Source: Orbilia blumenaviensis (lineage: Eukaryota > Ascomycota > Orbiliomycetes > Orbiliales > Orbiliaceae). Taken from it: DNA of 64,000 bases. Location: the NCBI GenBank assembly GCA_036872755.1, contig JAVHNS010000013.1, forward strand, positions 1,178,001 through 1,242,000, given 5' to 3'. How positions within the stretch are numbered: position 1 is the first letter of the stretch; each line of letters begins with the position of its first letter. Positions 1-11,693 of this stretch are shown one piece after another. The notes beneath the pieces are model-generated. The model worked only from the letters and a program-made list of their open reading frames with translations, ran no database searches and was not told the DNA's origin. The position numbers and the translations under genes were made by a program.

Positions 1-3000
1 CGAAAGTGAGCGAAGGATGGCTCACAAGGAAGCCGTTTTCAAAAATTTCTAATCGTTAAGGACTTTCGAATTACTAGTAGCCTATTTGGACCGTGAGAGG
101 AAATACTTACCGTGGTAGTGGGTAGCCATTAGCGTTTTTGGTGCCTCTGGGCCAAGTTCTAGAAGATGCTCTGCAACTGCACATGCAAGACCCGCTCCAT
201 CTTTTATGGTTATTAGTATTATCTATTCCAACAGAGATGTTAAGGCAGGAAACTCCAAGGTACGTTACCCGTTGATTCTGTTCCCTTCCCAAATTCGTCG
301 ACCACAAGCAAGGAACGCCGACTCGTTAGCTTGAGCGCTGCTGCAATTTGTTGCAAATCGATCATAAATGCACTTTGAGTTTTCGTGACCGATTCTTTTG
401 TTTGAATTCTTGTAAGGATGGCATCCGTTAGGCCAATTATGGCGTGTTCGGCAGGGACATAACTGCGATTTTACACTTTAGAGGATTTTTCTATGCATTT
501 CTTGGTGATAGGAGTGCCTTGCCATCCGATATGAGCCATGTAAACGGTCAAGGCTACTTGTTTCAAGTAAACTGACTTTCCGGAGTAGTTTGGCCCTGTA
601 ACGATCATCATGCTCTTACCAGCCCCCTCGTCATTGGGGGTCTGAGATCCGTTGTAGTAGTCAGCATTATCGCCTCCAGCGCCTCCCTCAAGGTCTGTAT
701 CGTTGGAAATAAACGCTGCGACACAAAGCTCTTGGAGCGGGTGCCTTCCTCTATGGATTCGAATTACATTGCTCTCAGTGATAAGAGGGCGGGTCCAGTG
801 ATGGGTTGTTGCAGCCTGTGCTAGGGAGAGCACGCTGCAATGCGTTGTTAGTTCATGAGACCGTATGTAAATTTAAAATTAACGGTTAAACTTACCTATC
901 GAGCTCCCCACAAATATTTGAGTATGAAGTCAAAAGTTGCTTGTATTTCATAACTTTTTCTTGGAGCTCATGGAGAATATCGATCTCTCGGTCTGGTTGG
1001 TTACCGCATTCGAATCAGTCGTTAGGTATCATGAGAATGTTGGCGGTTCGTACCACAAATGTGCCCAAAGATATCTCCAAACTGTTCATCCAAGCCTCTC
1101 ATCCTGTGGCTTTTGAAATACGAACTCTCGGGTGTTCTAAACATCCAATCCCACTTATTCTCGATATCATTTTCATCATTACTTCCAGAGTAGACTGCGT
1201 TCCCATCCTCCCCCAATGGAACGCAAATCAAGTATCCTAGTTGCGGATAGTACACAACATTCAAATCTAGCCCAGCGTTTTCGATTTCTGGTGGGAGTTT
1301 GCTCATGATATCTTTTGCAACCTCGCCCAGGATATGCTCAAATGTGTTGTAAGTGTTTTTCATGCCATCGAGTTCGTTGTCAATGCCAGTTTTGACGCAG
1401 ACTCGGCCTACAAACTGTGATTCTTCGAAGTCAACCTGGAGTAACAGTGATGTTAGTTAGAAGGTACTTTGTTTAAATCCCCATGGAGAGGTTAATTACA
1501 GTCTCATCAACGAGCTTTCCTATGTTCTGTAGGTGCACAATTTCGAACGTGTCCGTAATCTTTTGAGAGACAGGAATGTCCTGTGTCCCAAGCATCTCTG
1601 CAACATAGTTCTTGATCTTGATCGCATTGTACACGAACTAATCCAGGCTGTTAGTTTTCTTTCTTTTTTTCCTCAAACATTAAGATATTTTTCAAAGTTA
1701 GTTTCTTACGTGAATCAAGGAATTCCAAGTTCTAGCCGAAGTGCCTTTGCCTTTTTTTCTAGTCTTAGGCTCAATATCTCCGAAGTCACCGTTCCCACCG
1801 CTTTCACCACCCTTCCTTAGCGTCGTCAATGTCTTGCGGATATCTGGCACTCGTTTTAAACTTCTATGTATTCCGCTCACGGCATTTGAATTATCAGGCC
1901 GGCTCAGTGTTTGTATTGCATTATATCTTGAGGTGATGATGGAGGAGTCTAGAGAAGGGCGTAGGAACATTTGCCTAAGGCACTGATAACCTTGAGGTGT
2001 ACGGGTATTGTTGATAATCCCAAAAAGCGACAGACCTTCTTTACCGCGGCCGTGAGGTCCTTGTTTATGGAAACTGGGGTGACTCTCATCGGAGAAAATC
2101 TGGAGCGAAGTCATGGTATCTGCATTTATAAACCTACCGCGCCTTTGTAAGTATCCTGAAATATTAAGTTTTGAGGGAATAAATACACTTTACCTACATA
2201 GTATTCTCCATAGTCCAGAGTTTAAGTCTTGAAACTCCGTATTGGTCTAGGTTGTCCTCGGCATGAGGGTTTTGAATGGCTCGCCTCCTTTTGATATTGA
2301 GAAGGACGGCACCAGCACAGCCCACCTAAATGAGAGGCTATATTAGCCAAGTTGATGTTATAAGAATTCCCATATCCAATGGAGATACTTTGGATAACGT
2401 ACAGAGACATAATTTCCTTCTGTGTCAATATAGCTTTCAAGGCGAAGCCTATTCTGTTTCTTGCTGAGGGGTCTCCCCGGTATTGGACCGAGCCCAAATT
2501 CATTACCAGCTTCCACAGAATCTACTTCATTTGGTGTAATAAAAGTAACAAAGTCTCCATCAGTGTCAAAATCTAAACTGGCGAGTCTATCCCGGCCTTG
2601 TTCCACAGAAAATTCCGGTGTTGGGCGGATGCTCAAGTCAACACCACCATGGTTACCCAAAGTGTCTGGTATACAGTCAGCCATCGTCTTTTACAAAAAG
2701 GAATAACGTGCGCTTACTGTCGTCAAAATCGCTAGAAAACAAATCATCGGCCCTTGTCGGGAACAGTATAGTGGTCGGTTGGATCTGAAATCGCACTATT
2801 GAATGGTCTGTCAAAATATATAGAAAACTGGGTAATATGGCACCATTAAAACTCACAACTCTCAAGGACTTCCCGGGCAGCTCCGCCAGTAGCACCGAAT
2901 ATGTTAATTTCTATATCGTTGACAAACCACAAGGTCTCATCCTGTTCCGTATAAAACGAGCAACCAAGTCTTCTTCCACGGCAGTCAACTGCCATAACGA

Positions 3001-3412
3001 TGTCCTTCTCTCTGTCTTGGTCTTCGTCGTCTTCACTATTGGGTTCACTCTCTACGTACTGCACTGGATCTCTATTCAGGGTTTGAGTTGACGACCGAGG
3101 GATATCGGGTTGAGCTGTAAGCGTAAAAGGTGCGCAGGCTCCATCAGATATTGTAGGCCCCAGAAGCGGCTGTGAAACCCTATTATGAATCGAAGAGCTC
3201 GACGAAGATCCATGATTAGCAGGAGTGGTATCCTTCCCTGCATTCCTCCTGGGGGTAGCTCTGAATGGTGAATGAAGGCGTGGGCGTTTATTGTCACGGG
3301 AAGAGGGCGGGTGCAAAGTGTGGAAGTATTGATTCATTGACCCTGGCGGGGATGAAGCGATAGGCGGGAGTGAGAGGCGTGCAGGACGTTTTTCAAGAGT
3401 ATTGCGAGGCAT
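1..3412 (-). CDS. MSH5: MutS homologue MSH5, meiotic recombination factor (C-terminus cut by window edge)
   Basis: MSH5 pairs with MSH4 to form a clamp that stabilises meiotic recombination intermediates and promotes crossovers in the nucleus. The protein begins with about 120 disordered Pro/Ser-rich residues, then an MSH5-like stretch (DIVMAVDCRGRRLGCSFY). Lever-region motifs follow (LDEQFGDIFGHIC joined by splicing to DREIDILHELQE). The ATPase domain has Walker A TGPNYSGKSVYLKQ, then VYMAHIGCYVPAEHAIIG, Walker B LLVVDEFGKGTEST and the MATHYH motif. Checked junctions include introns at 2851 downward, 993-1053, 463-522 (GC-AG) and two more near 115 and 215-270. The frame stays open through all of them, so the gene looks intact. 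The last readable residues run off position 1. The start is the ATG at 3412. MSH4 and MSH2 are less likely because the Walker region follows MSH5 closely. It is head-to-head with the gene at 4824. Confidence 0.92.
463..522 (-). other. GC-AG intron in MSH5
   Basis: A 60-nt intron just after Walker A has a GC donor (GCAAGG) and an ordinary CAG acceptor. No GT donor in this stretch restores the frame. Splicing here gives AHIGCYVPAE, matching the conserved MSH5 sequence across the junction, so the non-canonical donor is well supported. Confidence 0.8.
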
Positions 3413-4823
3413 TCTGATATATATTAAAGGTACAATGAAACTGAAAATCGAAGCAAGTTTCGCGTATATGCCCAGCTTGAGGGTAGGGGATGGATAGATA
3501 TCTGTGCTAGGCCTGGTACGAACTAGAGGCGGGAGAGTAGTCTTAGAGAAAGCGTTATATACCTAGGTACCTAGGTACGGTCATGTCATGGTATATCTCG
3601 ATTGAGGCGATGGGGTTGATAGAAGTAAGAGTTACTACAATTCATCCGAATAGACATAGCACAAGCTACCATGCAATACGAGGTCCCAAATCCAACTGCG
3701 TTGCAGCTCATCCTCGAACTGGTGTTTGGCTTACTGTGGTTAGCTTTGGTTGCACAACTGGTCACATGATCTAGAAAATACAACATGGCAAACGCGCTTT
3801 TCGCCCGGCAGATTGTAGGGCAGTGAACATATGGTAGAATGTCCTTTAGCCGATATCCCGGTTGTGTCGATAATCCTTCTGAATTGAATCAAAGAGCAAT
3901 CCCCGAAATCAAAATAGCAACAGGGCGCTGTAAATTTATACTTAGGTATATAGGTACCTAGGTACCGAGGTATTTGGACGAAATACAAAGAAGTTTATTG
4001 GACTGATATATGAGCCAGATCAGATTACCTATTACTTAAGGCACCTTACCATCAAAGCGTCGATACTACGAGACTATGCTTAAGGTTGCTAGGCATTAAC
4101 TTCAGTATTTTTTCCAGATGTCCAACTCATTAGTAATAGGTAACGTTGATATTTCGTTCGAAAGCAATTGGATTCGAAAGAGCTGCCTATGGATTTCTGC
4201 AGTTTTTCGTAGTTAAACTAACAACCAAACTAACGCTAATTAATCGCAATCCAGAATCATAGTGTCAATGTTGAATTTCTTAGGAAAGAAGGACTCTCTT
4301 TCTCAGATCGAGACTATTCTCAGGCCTTTTTCTATAGGGTTTGGAATGCAGCGGGCTTCCTCCGTAGATGGCCTCTACCTTGATGCTATTCGGTCGCCCT
4401 GTATTCTAATTCAATCATAATTGCCTAGGCCCTAGTGGATACCTAGGTAAGTACCAGTATGCGCATTATACCCGGCATAAATGTTAATATCACCTCTTCG
4501 AAATTGAATGATAGTATGCTGGAACCATGTATCATGATACTAGAAAAGCAACTTCCACCCACCCACCTTTATTTTAACCGGATCTAGTCTCCACATATTT
4601 CGAAACTACTCCCGATCCCATAGACCCCGTAGACCCCTATCGTCGATTGTCTACCGTATACCGAGCCAGTGCTAGGTATCGACCTAAATTCCATGCTGCT
4701 TCTCTGTCATTACTATTGGCAATTCTGAAGGGTACGGGTAATCCAATCCAAGTGCGCCACCATTGTTGCTTACCTAGGTAGCTGTGTTTACGTAGTAGAC
4801 TTTACATATGAAATTCATCCACG
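3413..4823. other. Divergent intergenic region with TACCTAGGTA palindromes
   Basis: This spacer lies between two divergent genes and contains no gene-like ORF. It holds several copies of the palindrome TACCTAGGTA: an overlapping double at 3560-3578, a degenerate cluster at 3940-3973, and singles at 4440-4449 and 4771-4780. It probably includes both promoters; I see no sharper regulatory site. Confidence 0.5.
3560..3578. repeat. Overlapping TACCTAGGTA palindromes
   Basis: TACCTAGGTACCTAGGTAC is made of two overlapping copies of the self-complementary decamer TACCTAGGTA. It lies about 150 bp upstream of the MSH5 start. Other exact or near copies are at 3940-3973, 4440-4449, 4771-4780, 9963-9973, 24313-24326, 40551-40560, 40647-40654, 40884-40900, 51361-51380 and 59382-59391, all outside the coding regions called here. 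Confidence 0.75.
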
Positions 4824-5123
4824 ATGACTACAATACTCTCCGTCTATTACACTCCTCCACACGTGCGCAAGCGCAAAACATGGCTCCAACGCAAATTCCT
4901 CCTCTTCGAAGTCACTTTCTGCCCCTACGTCATGTCACCTGCTGAGAAATGGGTCTTCTATGCCTTTCTCTTTCTCTTCCTCGGCCTCTTTATAGCAGCA
5001 GTTGCCTTGTATCTCCCGAGACATCTGCAAACTGTCGCTCGAAGGTTACTATTTTACGTCTACGGAGACCGCAGCGTTATCCGAAAAGAGGATGTTCCGG
5101 GGTATAATTCTGTATTTGCCTAG
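4824..5123 (+). CDS. Small subunit of serine palmitoyltransferase (ssSPT-like)
   Basis: Small activating subunits of this kind bind the LCB1/LCB2 serine palmitoyltransferase in the ER membrane and stimulate the first step of sphingolipid synthesis. This 99-residue protein has a basic N-terminus, then FEVTFCPYVMSPAEKW, which follows the fungal small-subunit pattern (Y/F-E-V-T-F, about five residues, then S/T-P-x-E-K). One hydrophobic segment of about 22 residues (VFYAFLFLFLGLFIAAVALY) follows. The family-typical LPRHLQTVARRLLFYVYG comes right after the membrane segment. The size fits the family (about 70-100 residues). The gene appears to be a single exon. The ATG at 4824 is the only in-frame start that keeps the basic leader. 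It is divergent from MSH5. Confidence 0.8.
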   Translation: MTTILSVYYTPPHVRKRKTWLQRKFLLFEVTFCPYVMSPAEKWVFYAFLFLFLGLFIAAVALYLPRHLQTVARRLLFYVYGDRSVIRKEDVPGYNSVFA

Positions 5124-5869
5124 ATTTTTGGACAGTAACAAACTAAATTTGGACAGAAATGGCACATCAACGTGCAACGTCGTAGCTGTGAATTTAGGAG
5201 TTTCTAGTGATGCATGGGAGGGTTATTTAGTGGTCGCAGCCCACCCTTAAACAAAAGCTACACACACAACCATACCTACTGAAGACGGGGCGTTCGCTAC
5301 AACGTCAATGTCCAGAACAGTTCTTGTTAAATATATGTCAATTAAGAATCGTCGGGCGTATATACGAGAAGTTCCCACCGATCGATGGGGGCTGTGCTAA
5401 TTGATATGCTTTAGCCCAACATAGCATTGCACTCGATATCAGTTAGAGGCCTAGATCTCGAATACATCCGTTATTGTCTGGGCGAAGAGCTTGTAATCCG
5501 TACAGTGTAATACATTATTTACACCCAGGTGGTGGGTTGTGATCCTTGATGGTACGAACTCCTGCCTCTGTGAGTTCTTTTGAAGAGTTTATTGACTACG
5601 AGACTCAGTATGAGACTAGAAATGCATCCTTGTAAGCAAGTAAAGAGATATATATTATTCTACGTTCCACGATACAATGGGAACATTTCAACCCTCAATG
5701 TCGTACATATCGAAAAGCTCCCATGAACGCCATCCCGAAAGGCAAATGCAGCACCATAACACATGACCATACCAAAAAAGAAGGGGGATAAATAAGGAAC
5801 CAAGTATGAACTACACCCCATAAAATAGCGTTTTTGACCTCTATAACAGCAGATAATTAACGGCGGACT
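5124..5869. other. Intergenic region
   Basis: The spacer lies between the 3' ends of two convergent genes. I see only short chance ORFs, with no RNA gene or repeat of note. Confidence 0.5.
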
Positions 5870-7198
5870 TTAATCCTCGTCTCGCTTCATTGCGCCGGAC
5901 TTCCTTGGTTTTTTCGCGGCGGGGGGCTTTGATCCCCCCTTTCCTTTACTACCCTTCTCTGGCACCTCATCGCCATCATCTTTCTGAGCTCTTCTTCTCT
6001 TTGTCCCTGCCACCTTGCTATCAGAATTCTCGCCACCAAAAGACATCCTAGTGCCGCCTCGCTTAGGTTTAACGTCTGCGGGAGAGGCAGGTCCGGGCGG
6101 GTGGTTTTCTTCTTCCTCCTCTTCTACGGGCGCTGCGCCTCGTTTGCCCTTCTTCTTCCGTTCTTTCCCACCAGGAGCCTCGTTATCCTGTAAGAAGACC
6201 TGTGGTTGATATTTTCGGAGCCAGCAGTATACGCTCATTGGATTCCGCGGCCAGTGGTGCTCTTCCTCAGCAGCAGCAGGTATTGAAGCGTTTGTCGCAG
6301 CTGGAAACTTGCTATGAGTAGGCGACGCGTTCGGAAGCGAGGGTGCCGTAAAGGCACTATCCTCTTGATGATAATGTATAATTGTCCCAGGGGGGAGTTC
6401 TTCGTCCTCGATTGGGTTTAAAAATGGTGATGTCTCACGGAAGCGCGGAGGGGTCGAGCCGCGAATATACTCTGGTTCTTCCGGTAGCTTCTCGCGCAGG
6501 CGGACGGGCTTTTCAGCTGATTGGGAAGGTGGGGTGAGGGGCTTCGAGGGGTCGTGGACTACGCCATTGGATGTATATTTCGGATTTGTTTCGGACGGCG
6601 ATTCAGCAGCCGCAGGCTGTGATGGGTCCTGAATATTCATTGTAGAAGTGTCGACATCCATCGCCTCCGGGTCATCGCCAGAAATTTCCACAGGTGGCTT
6701 CGAAGCCTCTGCTGGTACCTCCGCATTCGGATCGTCCATGAAAAATTTCGTTTTAAACTGCTCCAGCGACGTAGGCGACATCATTCTGGGGGGTGTTAAC
6801 GAAGTCGGAGAGCCGATGTCTTGGAAATATTTGTGCTGTATCCGAGGATTCGAATTCAATTCCAAGAGCAGATCCAGTAGGCGGCTATTTGGGCGTTGAT
6901 TAGCAACTTTGTTCGCGGCTTCAAATGATTTTGGAAGAAGCGCCCACTCACTTGTTCTCCTCAGTAATTCTTTTGATTGTAGCGGTCGCAACAAGGTCCT
7001 GCTTGAAGAGCTCATCTGAGCGCTTCATCACGCCCTCGAATTTGTGCCGAAGCTTGCGGTATTTCTTCCTACAATCCTTGTCAACATCATATACACCGTC
7101 GTCATGGTCCCCGATTACACGTACTTCCACGATTTATATGATATCTTTGGCTCTGCATCGTGGTTTGTTCGTTCATTGGCGCCGTGTGAAATCTCCAT
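5870..7198 (-). CDS. iec3: INO80 chromatin-remodelling complex subunit IEC3-like
   Basis: Iec3 is a fungal accessory subunit of the INO80 nucleosome remodeller in the nucleus. The family signature is a short N-terminal helical segment, read here across two introns: SYKSWKKKYRKLRHKFEGVM, then a Lys/Glu-rich helix ending in [16 protein letters not shown]. Introns are 7069-7124 (GTACGT...TAG) and 6885-6951 (GTGAGT...TAG); both splice in frame. The rest (about 340 residues) is disordered, Pro/Ser-rich and ends in a basic, Lys-rich tail that looks like a nuclear localisation signal. The start is uncertain: I use the ATG at 7198, close to the signature, but the frame stays open to an ATG at 7471. 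The signature is specific, so the family call is fairly firm even though the C-terminal part is not informative. Confidence 0.75.
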
Positions 7199-8467
7199 CT
7201 CGAGCTGATCGCGAAACGCGCTCCAATCCAACTTTTTAGACGAGTTGTGGGGATTTATTAACACGTCCGGCAGCTTGGGCGGGTTGAATGGGGGAGGGCA
7301 TAAAATATTGGCGCGGCAGCAGTTGATGGGGCCCGGACGGTGTTTGGTCGCGATGAGGGGAGATGAGGTTGACAGATTGGTGTTCGTGGCGATGGTGATC
7401 TGAAAGGGATGGTGTTGAGGTTTGTCTCGGTTGAGGTCATTGGAAAATGCCGAGATGTGGCGCAGATTCATGGTGTAGTGGTATGCCACACTGTGGCTTT
7501 GCCAACGAAGAAGCACTGAAACACAGGTCTGCTTGTGAACATTGTATTACCCCTACACTTGGGAGACTACCTTACACTCAACCTTTCAACAAGAATTTTT
7601 GGGCCAGTCCGATTTTGTAAAATCGCCCTAAGCACCACTGATCAATATGCTCAGGAGGTATACTGTCTTTTTTAGCAAAGTGCAAAGCCTTTAGCTATAA
7701 GCAATGTATATCCGACTACTTGACTGTTGCATGCCTCGCGCCCTCCGCCCAGGCGTTCCATGTGGCCTTTCCTATGCTTTCATACCAGACCTCACAATGA
7801 CAGATTTAGAGAACCGAGGAAATGCGGGAAACAAATGTGATATTGGTAGTCAAATTGGAATGCGTTATTGCATTACGCATGAGCATGCGGGTTTTCCAAA
7901 AGCAAATTCGTGACTGTCATCAATTGCAGCCGATTTGATACATCATATCTGCCAAATAGCACCTAGCTAAATTATAAATATTTGTAAAAAGAAAAATATT
8001 CATAGGAAATCATAAGAATAAGAGGGGTGAATCAATGCTATAGGGATACGGGAGTTTGAAAACACTTGAACCTTCCAGAATTCCATCACATTTTGTGTTA
8101 ATGTAGTTAAACCCACAAGAAAACTGTACCATTGGCCGAATTTATTGCACCGGCCATTACGAACATAAATATGTGAACTAGGCTTCAGCTTGGTCCTTCT
8201 GACTTGTCGCTGCCGGTATAAGCCCAGCGCTCCATAGAACTCTGTACCGTATCAGAATAATCTGATATCTCCCGTGCCTTTTCTGCAATCCCACATCTTT
8301 CCGGTCCGGTTAAAGACCGAATACCATCAGGAGAGGCGGAAGCTAGAGTTGAACGCACATCTGTGTTAGTAACCTATAAGAATTCGTAAATCGACATTTG
8401 ATCTAACTGCCACTTCTCTACCAATGACGATTGATATCTATATGTACCCATTAAGCATGAAGGCTTT
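7199..8467. other. Intergenic region between IEC3 and a BTB-like gene
   Basis: The first 270 bases are an open-frame 5' extension of IEC3 that may be leader or coding. The rest has no supported gene. Short ORFs such as the one at 7704-7913 have no recognisable protein character. Confidence 0.45.
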
Positions 8468-9704
8468 TTACTTACATTTTTTTGTTGGATCTGACAACAA
8501 TACTGCCTGAATATGCCCCAAATTTGCGTTTTTCTGACTCATTGTCATTGCAGTATAGTCAACATAAGGGTTGGATTGGACAATGACGGGATGGCTTGAG
8601 CGGGACCATGGAACAATTGTCCGGCAGTTCTTTGCAATTATCTTTAACCGTTTGCAAAACAGCCAAAGAGGGAGGTCTCCGAATCCTTCTGGGTCAGATA
8701 TCTGGCGGACGGACAATCCTAGTTGCCTAATAGAACGAACAACAGAACCAGTAGCCAGCTCAACGCAGATTTGATCAGAACAAAGAGACGAGTTTGTGGT
8801 GCTTTGGTTGCTATCAATGTCCCCAACAAGGCCTAGTGTCGTAAAAAAACCTCGTATGGTTTCTAAGATTGAACTCTTCCCCCTTTCACTTTCTTGAAAT
8901 ATATGCTCTACAATAGGCAAATGAGTCAACCCAGCCTCGCCGGTGGCATAATGGGTGGGGTTAAAGGTTAGCCCGGGTAATATTCATCCAAGTAATAATA
9001 ATAATATAAGGTAGTGTACGGAGAGTAAAATGCTTGAAACAATAGTTAAACTCACGCATTATGGGATACGGATTAAAACGAAGATCCACTGTAATGCTTT
9101 TACTACTATCTAGAGTTACCTCACAGTCTGAATATGGATACCGGCAGAACTGTGAATGGTCTGAACCCCAGCCATAGCATTCTTTCGCAAGCTGTATAGA
9201 TAATTCGCCGACCACTGCCGCTATGCCGTCAGCACTCGGGAAAACATGTCCAATCAATAGCCAACCCTCAAACCCGGGTTTTAGAGGATCATGGTCTTCA
9301 GTATTAATAAGATTCGATATCCAAATATCTGTCCATGGATGCAAGATAGCACCGCAGTCGTATTTGTCGCATATTATAGCAAGCTCGACGAGTAGTTTGT
9401 ATGAAACTACCTTAGATATAGCACTTGTTTGATAGTGAATAAGTTTGAGAAGAATAAGCATCGAATCCGCGTCATCTTCTGGAAGGGAGAGAAGTCGTAA
9501 CTGTCGCCCGAACGCTGTTTCTGTCGGGAGAGTACGAAACCCATTATCGGGGTCGAGCATCCGGTCGAAAGCAGCGGAGGCGTTTCGGATAGCACCTGAC
9601 GTGCCGTATACCTTCTCTGCTACCTTTCCATCCCGATATAGGTCAACTATGACATCAGGACATCTGCTATATTCATGCCGTGTAACTCCCATGCCGATCG
9701 ACAT
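8468..9704 (-). CDS. BTB/POZ-like domain protein, copy 1
   Basis: Fungal proteins of this type carry an N-terminal BTB-like fold, thought to mediate protein-protein contacts and sometimes cullin-3 recruitment; no specific partner is known here. Residues 15-150 show the pattern: DVIVDLYRDG at the start, a strand-turn with FDRMLDPDNGFR, then LPEDDADSMLILLKLIHYQT and ELAIICDKYDC. The C-terminal half has the family's LATGSVVRSIRQLGL block followed by a basic helix. One intron at 8908-9055 (GTGAGT...GTAG) joins NPYPIM to QHIFQESERGKSS in frame. It is 3' to a related gene at 10479-11693 in the same orientation, so the two look like an old tandem duplication. The start is the ATG at 9704. Confidence 0.72.
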
Positions 9705-10478
9705 CGCCGCATTCCTAAAAGTGACGGCCGATTGATGGTGTTTTAGGTTTTGGGTTATCTTTCACCTTTGACTAGTATAGACTTGCTACCAAAAAAACCA
9801 ACAAAAATTCATGGGTATAATCAACAAAAAGTGTGCCGGCGAGGCTCCCAAGTTTGCAAGAAGGTGACGTCGAGTTGAGGCTGATGTACGAAGCAACAAA
9901 AGGCTGTCCCCAACACACGGCGGTAATTGGGTGGGCAGTAAAAATCAGGCGTGATATTTAAATACCTAGGTAACTTCCTAAGTACACCTGGGTTCTTACT
10001 TTCAATATACGACCTCGTTACCATCATGCATCAGACCACCAGCACAGGCGAAACAATGAAAAGTTGGGACAAAATTAAAAATCATATTAACTTATAGTAT
10101 TGACTGGAAAGACCTATTCTGATGTTATAACGTATGGCAGCACTTCCTCAACTCAAAAGTGTGTTTGGAGTGGTCTCAAGAAGCAAGAAAAGTAGCTCTA
10201 ATTGGCAAAATCTAAAAGACCAGGAAAACCCATTATTGTTGATTTCCCTTGCTTTTAGACTTCAATGCTGAATATCAATGGGTTAGCGGACGATCGCGAT
10301 GCCTTAATTCAACTGGTTTCACAGTTCCTATAGGTTTAGATAAAACTACAGTACACTGTTGGTCTTAGTTGGCGTGCCTATAGATCTATACATGTATCTA
10401 CATACTTGGGCTAGTGGAATCGGGGGATTCTTAAGTCATGAACGGTGGCCGGTGGGGCAGTGAGCCCAGCACTGTTCG
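9705..10478. other. Intergenic region between tandem BTB-like genes
   Basis: The 774-base spacer holds one TACCTAGGTA-type palindrome at 9963-9973 and an AT-rich stretch around 10040-10100. No gene is supported. Confidence 0.45.
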
Positions 10479-11693
10479 TTACTTCCATAATGTTCCAAGT
10501 CTATTAGTTACATTCCCTATGATATTAAGATTGTGATGTTCATTTGCTCTCTGCCCAGGATGTTGGTTTCCGTATCGCATATTTCGAGCGCTGGAATAGT
10601 AACTCCCCATTTCCCGCAGTTTCGAAAGCCTTTCTGATAGGACCCAAGGTGAAACTTTTTTCCGTATGCATGAGACGCAATAAGTCGCCTCAATATCCCA
10701 TCCGACTTGGCTTACACTGGACGCCATGGAAGATGCCAGTGTGGCCCCAGGGCATCCGGTCTCTTCTTGGCATTTTATTTCGGTTTTCCCCCTTTCGTTC
10801 AGTTCCAGCTCACCTTTTGATATTTCCATTTCAAGCAATATTTCTGTGATTTCGGATAACATTCCCGTGAACATATGACTTCTAGTGTTTTTTATACTAG
10901 CTTCAAATTAATGTCAATCATGGTTAGCATTTCTATAAATATTTGCATAAAAGAGAAAGAGAGACTTTAACAAACAAAGAAAGGTTTTGAGCTCGCGGCG
11001 TGAAGCGGGTTTAAACTTACTAACAACTGACTGGGGCACAAGGTCAAATACCACATCTATCATTTTCTTCTCTTTCGATCCCTTTGGTAGCCTAGACACC
11101 TCTTCCGAAACGTCCATATCACCCACGATTTCTTCAACCAGTGTATCAAAAATTCTTCGTAGCAATGGAGTATAACTGTCCAGATTTGGAAATGCTTGCG
11201 CAATAAATAGCCAATCTTCACACCCTGCTTTCAGAACAGTCTCTTTGTGGGACCCATCGGGGGAGGACTCCGATTCGTTTAGAGAAATAGCTGGTCCGCC
11301 TTCGTTCAGTAAAAGTGCTGCCACCCATTTTTCCGCCCATAATCCCACTGGTCTCTGCCATCCGTATTTATCACACAACGTCGCTACAGCTAGAAGATCG
11401 TCTCTGCTCAGTATTCTGGGAACGATATCTGTCTGAAAATGTATTATATTAAGCAGCCATCCCAATGCTGCTATATCATCGTCGTGGAGGCGTAAAACGG
11501 TAATTGGATGGTCATTTAAACTTGTCTGAGGAAGTGGTTTAAATCCGTTCCTCGGGTCCAAAATTCGATAAAACAGATGGGATGAGGCTCGCAAGCAGGC
11601 CTTTACGACCAGGAATCCATATATTTGATGACGGTGTTGGTCCTCGAGTTCGATAATTAGGTCTGGTTCTCGGCTGAACCATATGAAGTGCAT
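10479..11693 (-). CDS. BTB/POZ-like domain protein, copy 2
   Basis: This is a paralogue of the gene at 8468-9704. The N-terminal BTB-like part has PDLIIELEDQHRHQIYGFLV, then RILDPRNGFKPLP, LHDDDIAALGWLLNIIHFQT and AVATLCDKYGW, aligning block by block with the neighbour. It has an extra Ser/Glu-rich insert (about residues 135-150) that the neighbour lacks. An intron at 10901-11020 (GTAAGT...GAAG) joins VPQSVV to TSIKNTRSHMF in frame. The C-terminal half keeps the SPWVLSERLSKLREMG block typical of the family. The start is the ATG at 11693. The stop at 10479 follows a stretch less like the family, so the true 3' end could differ. A biochemical role cannot be assigned. Confidence 0.68.
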
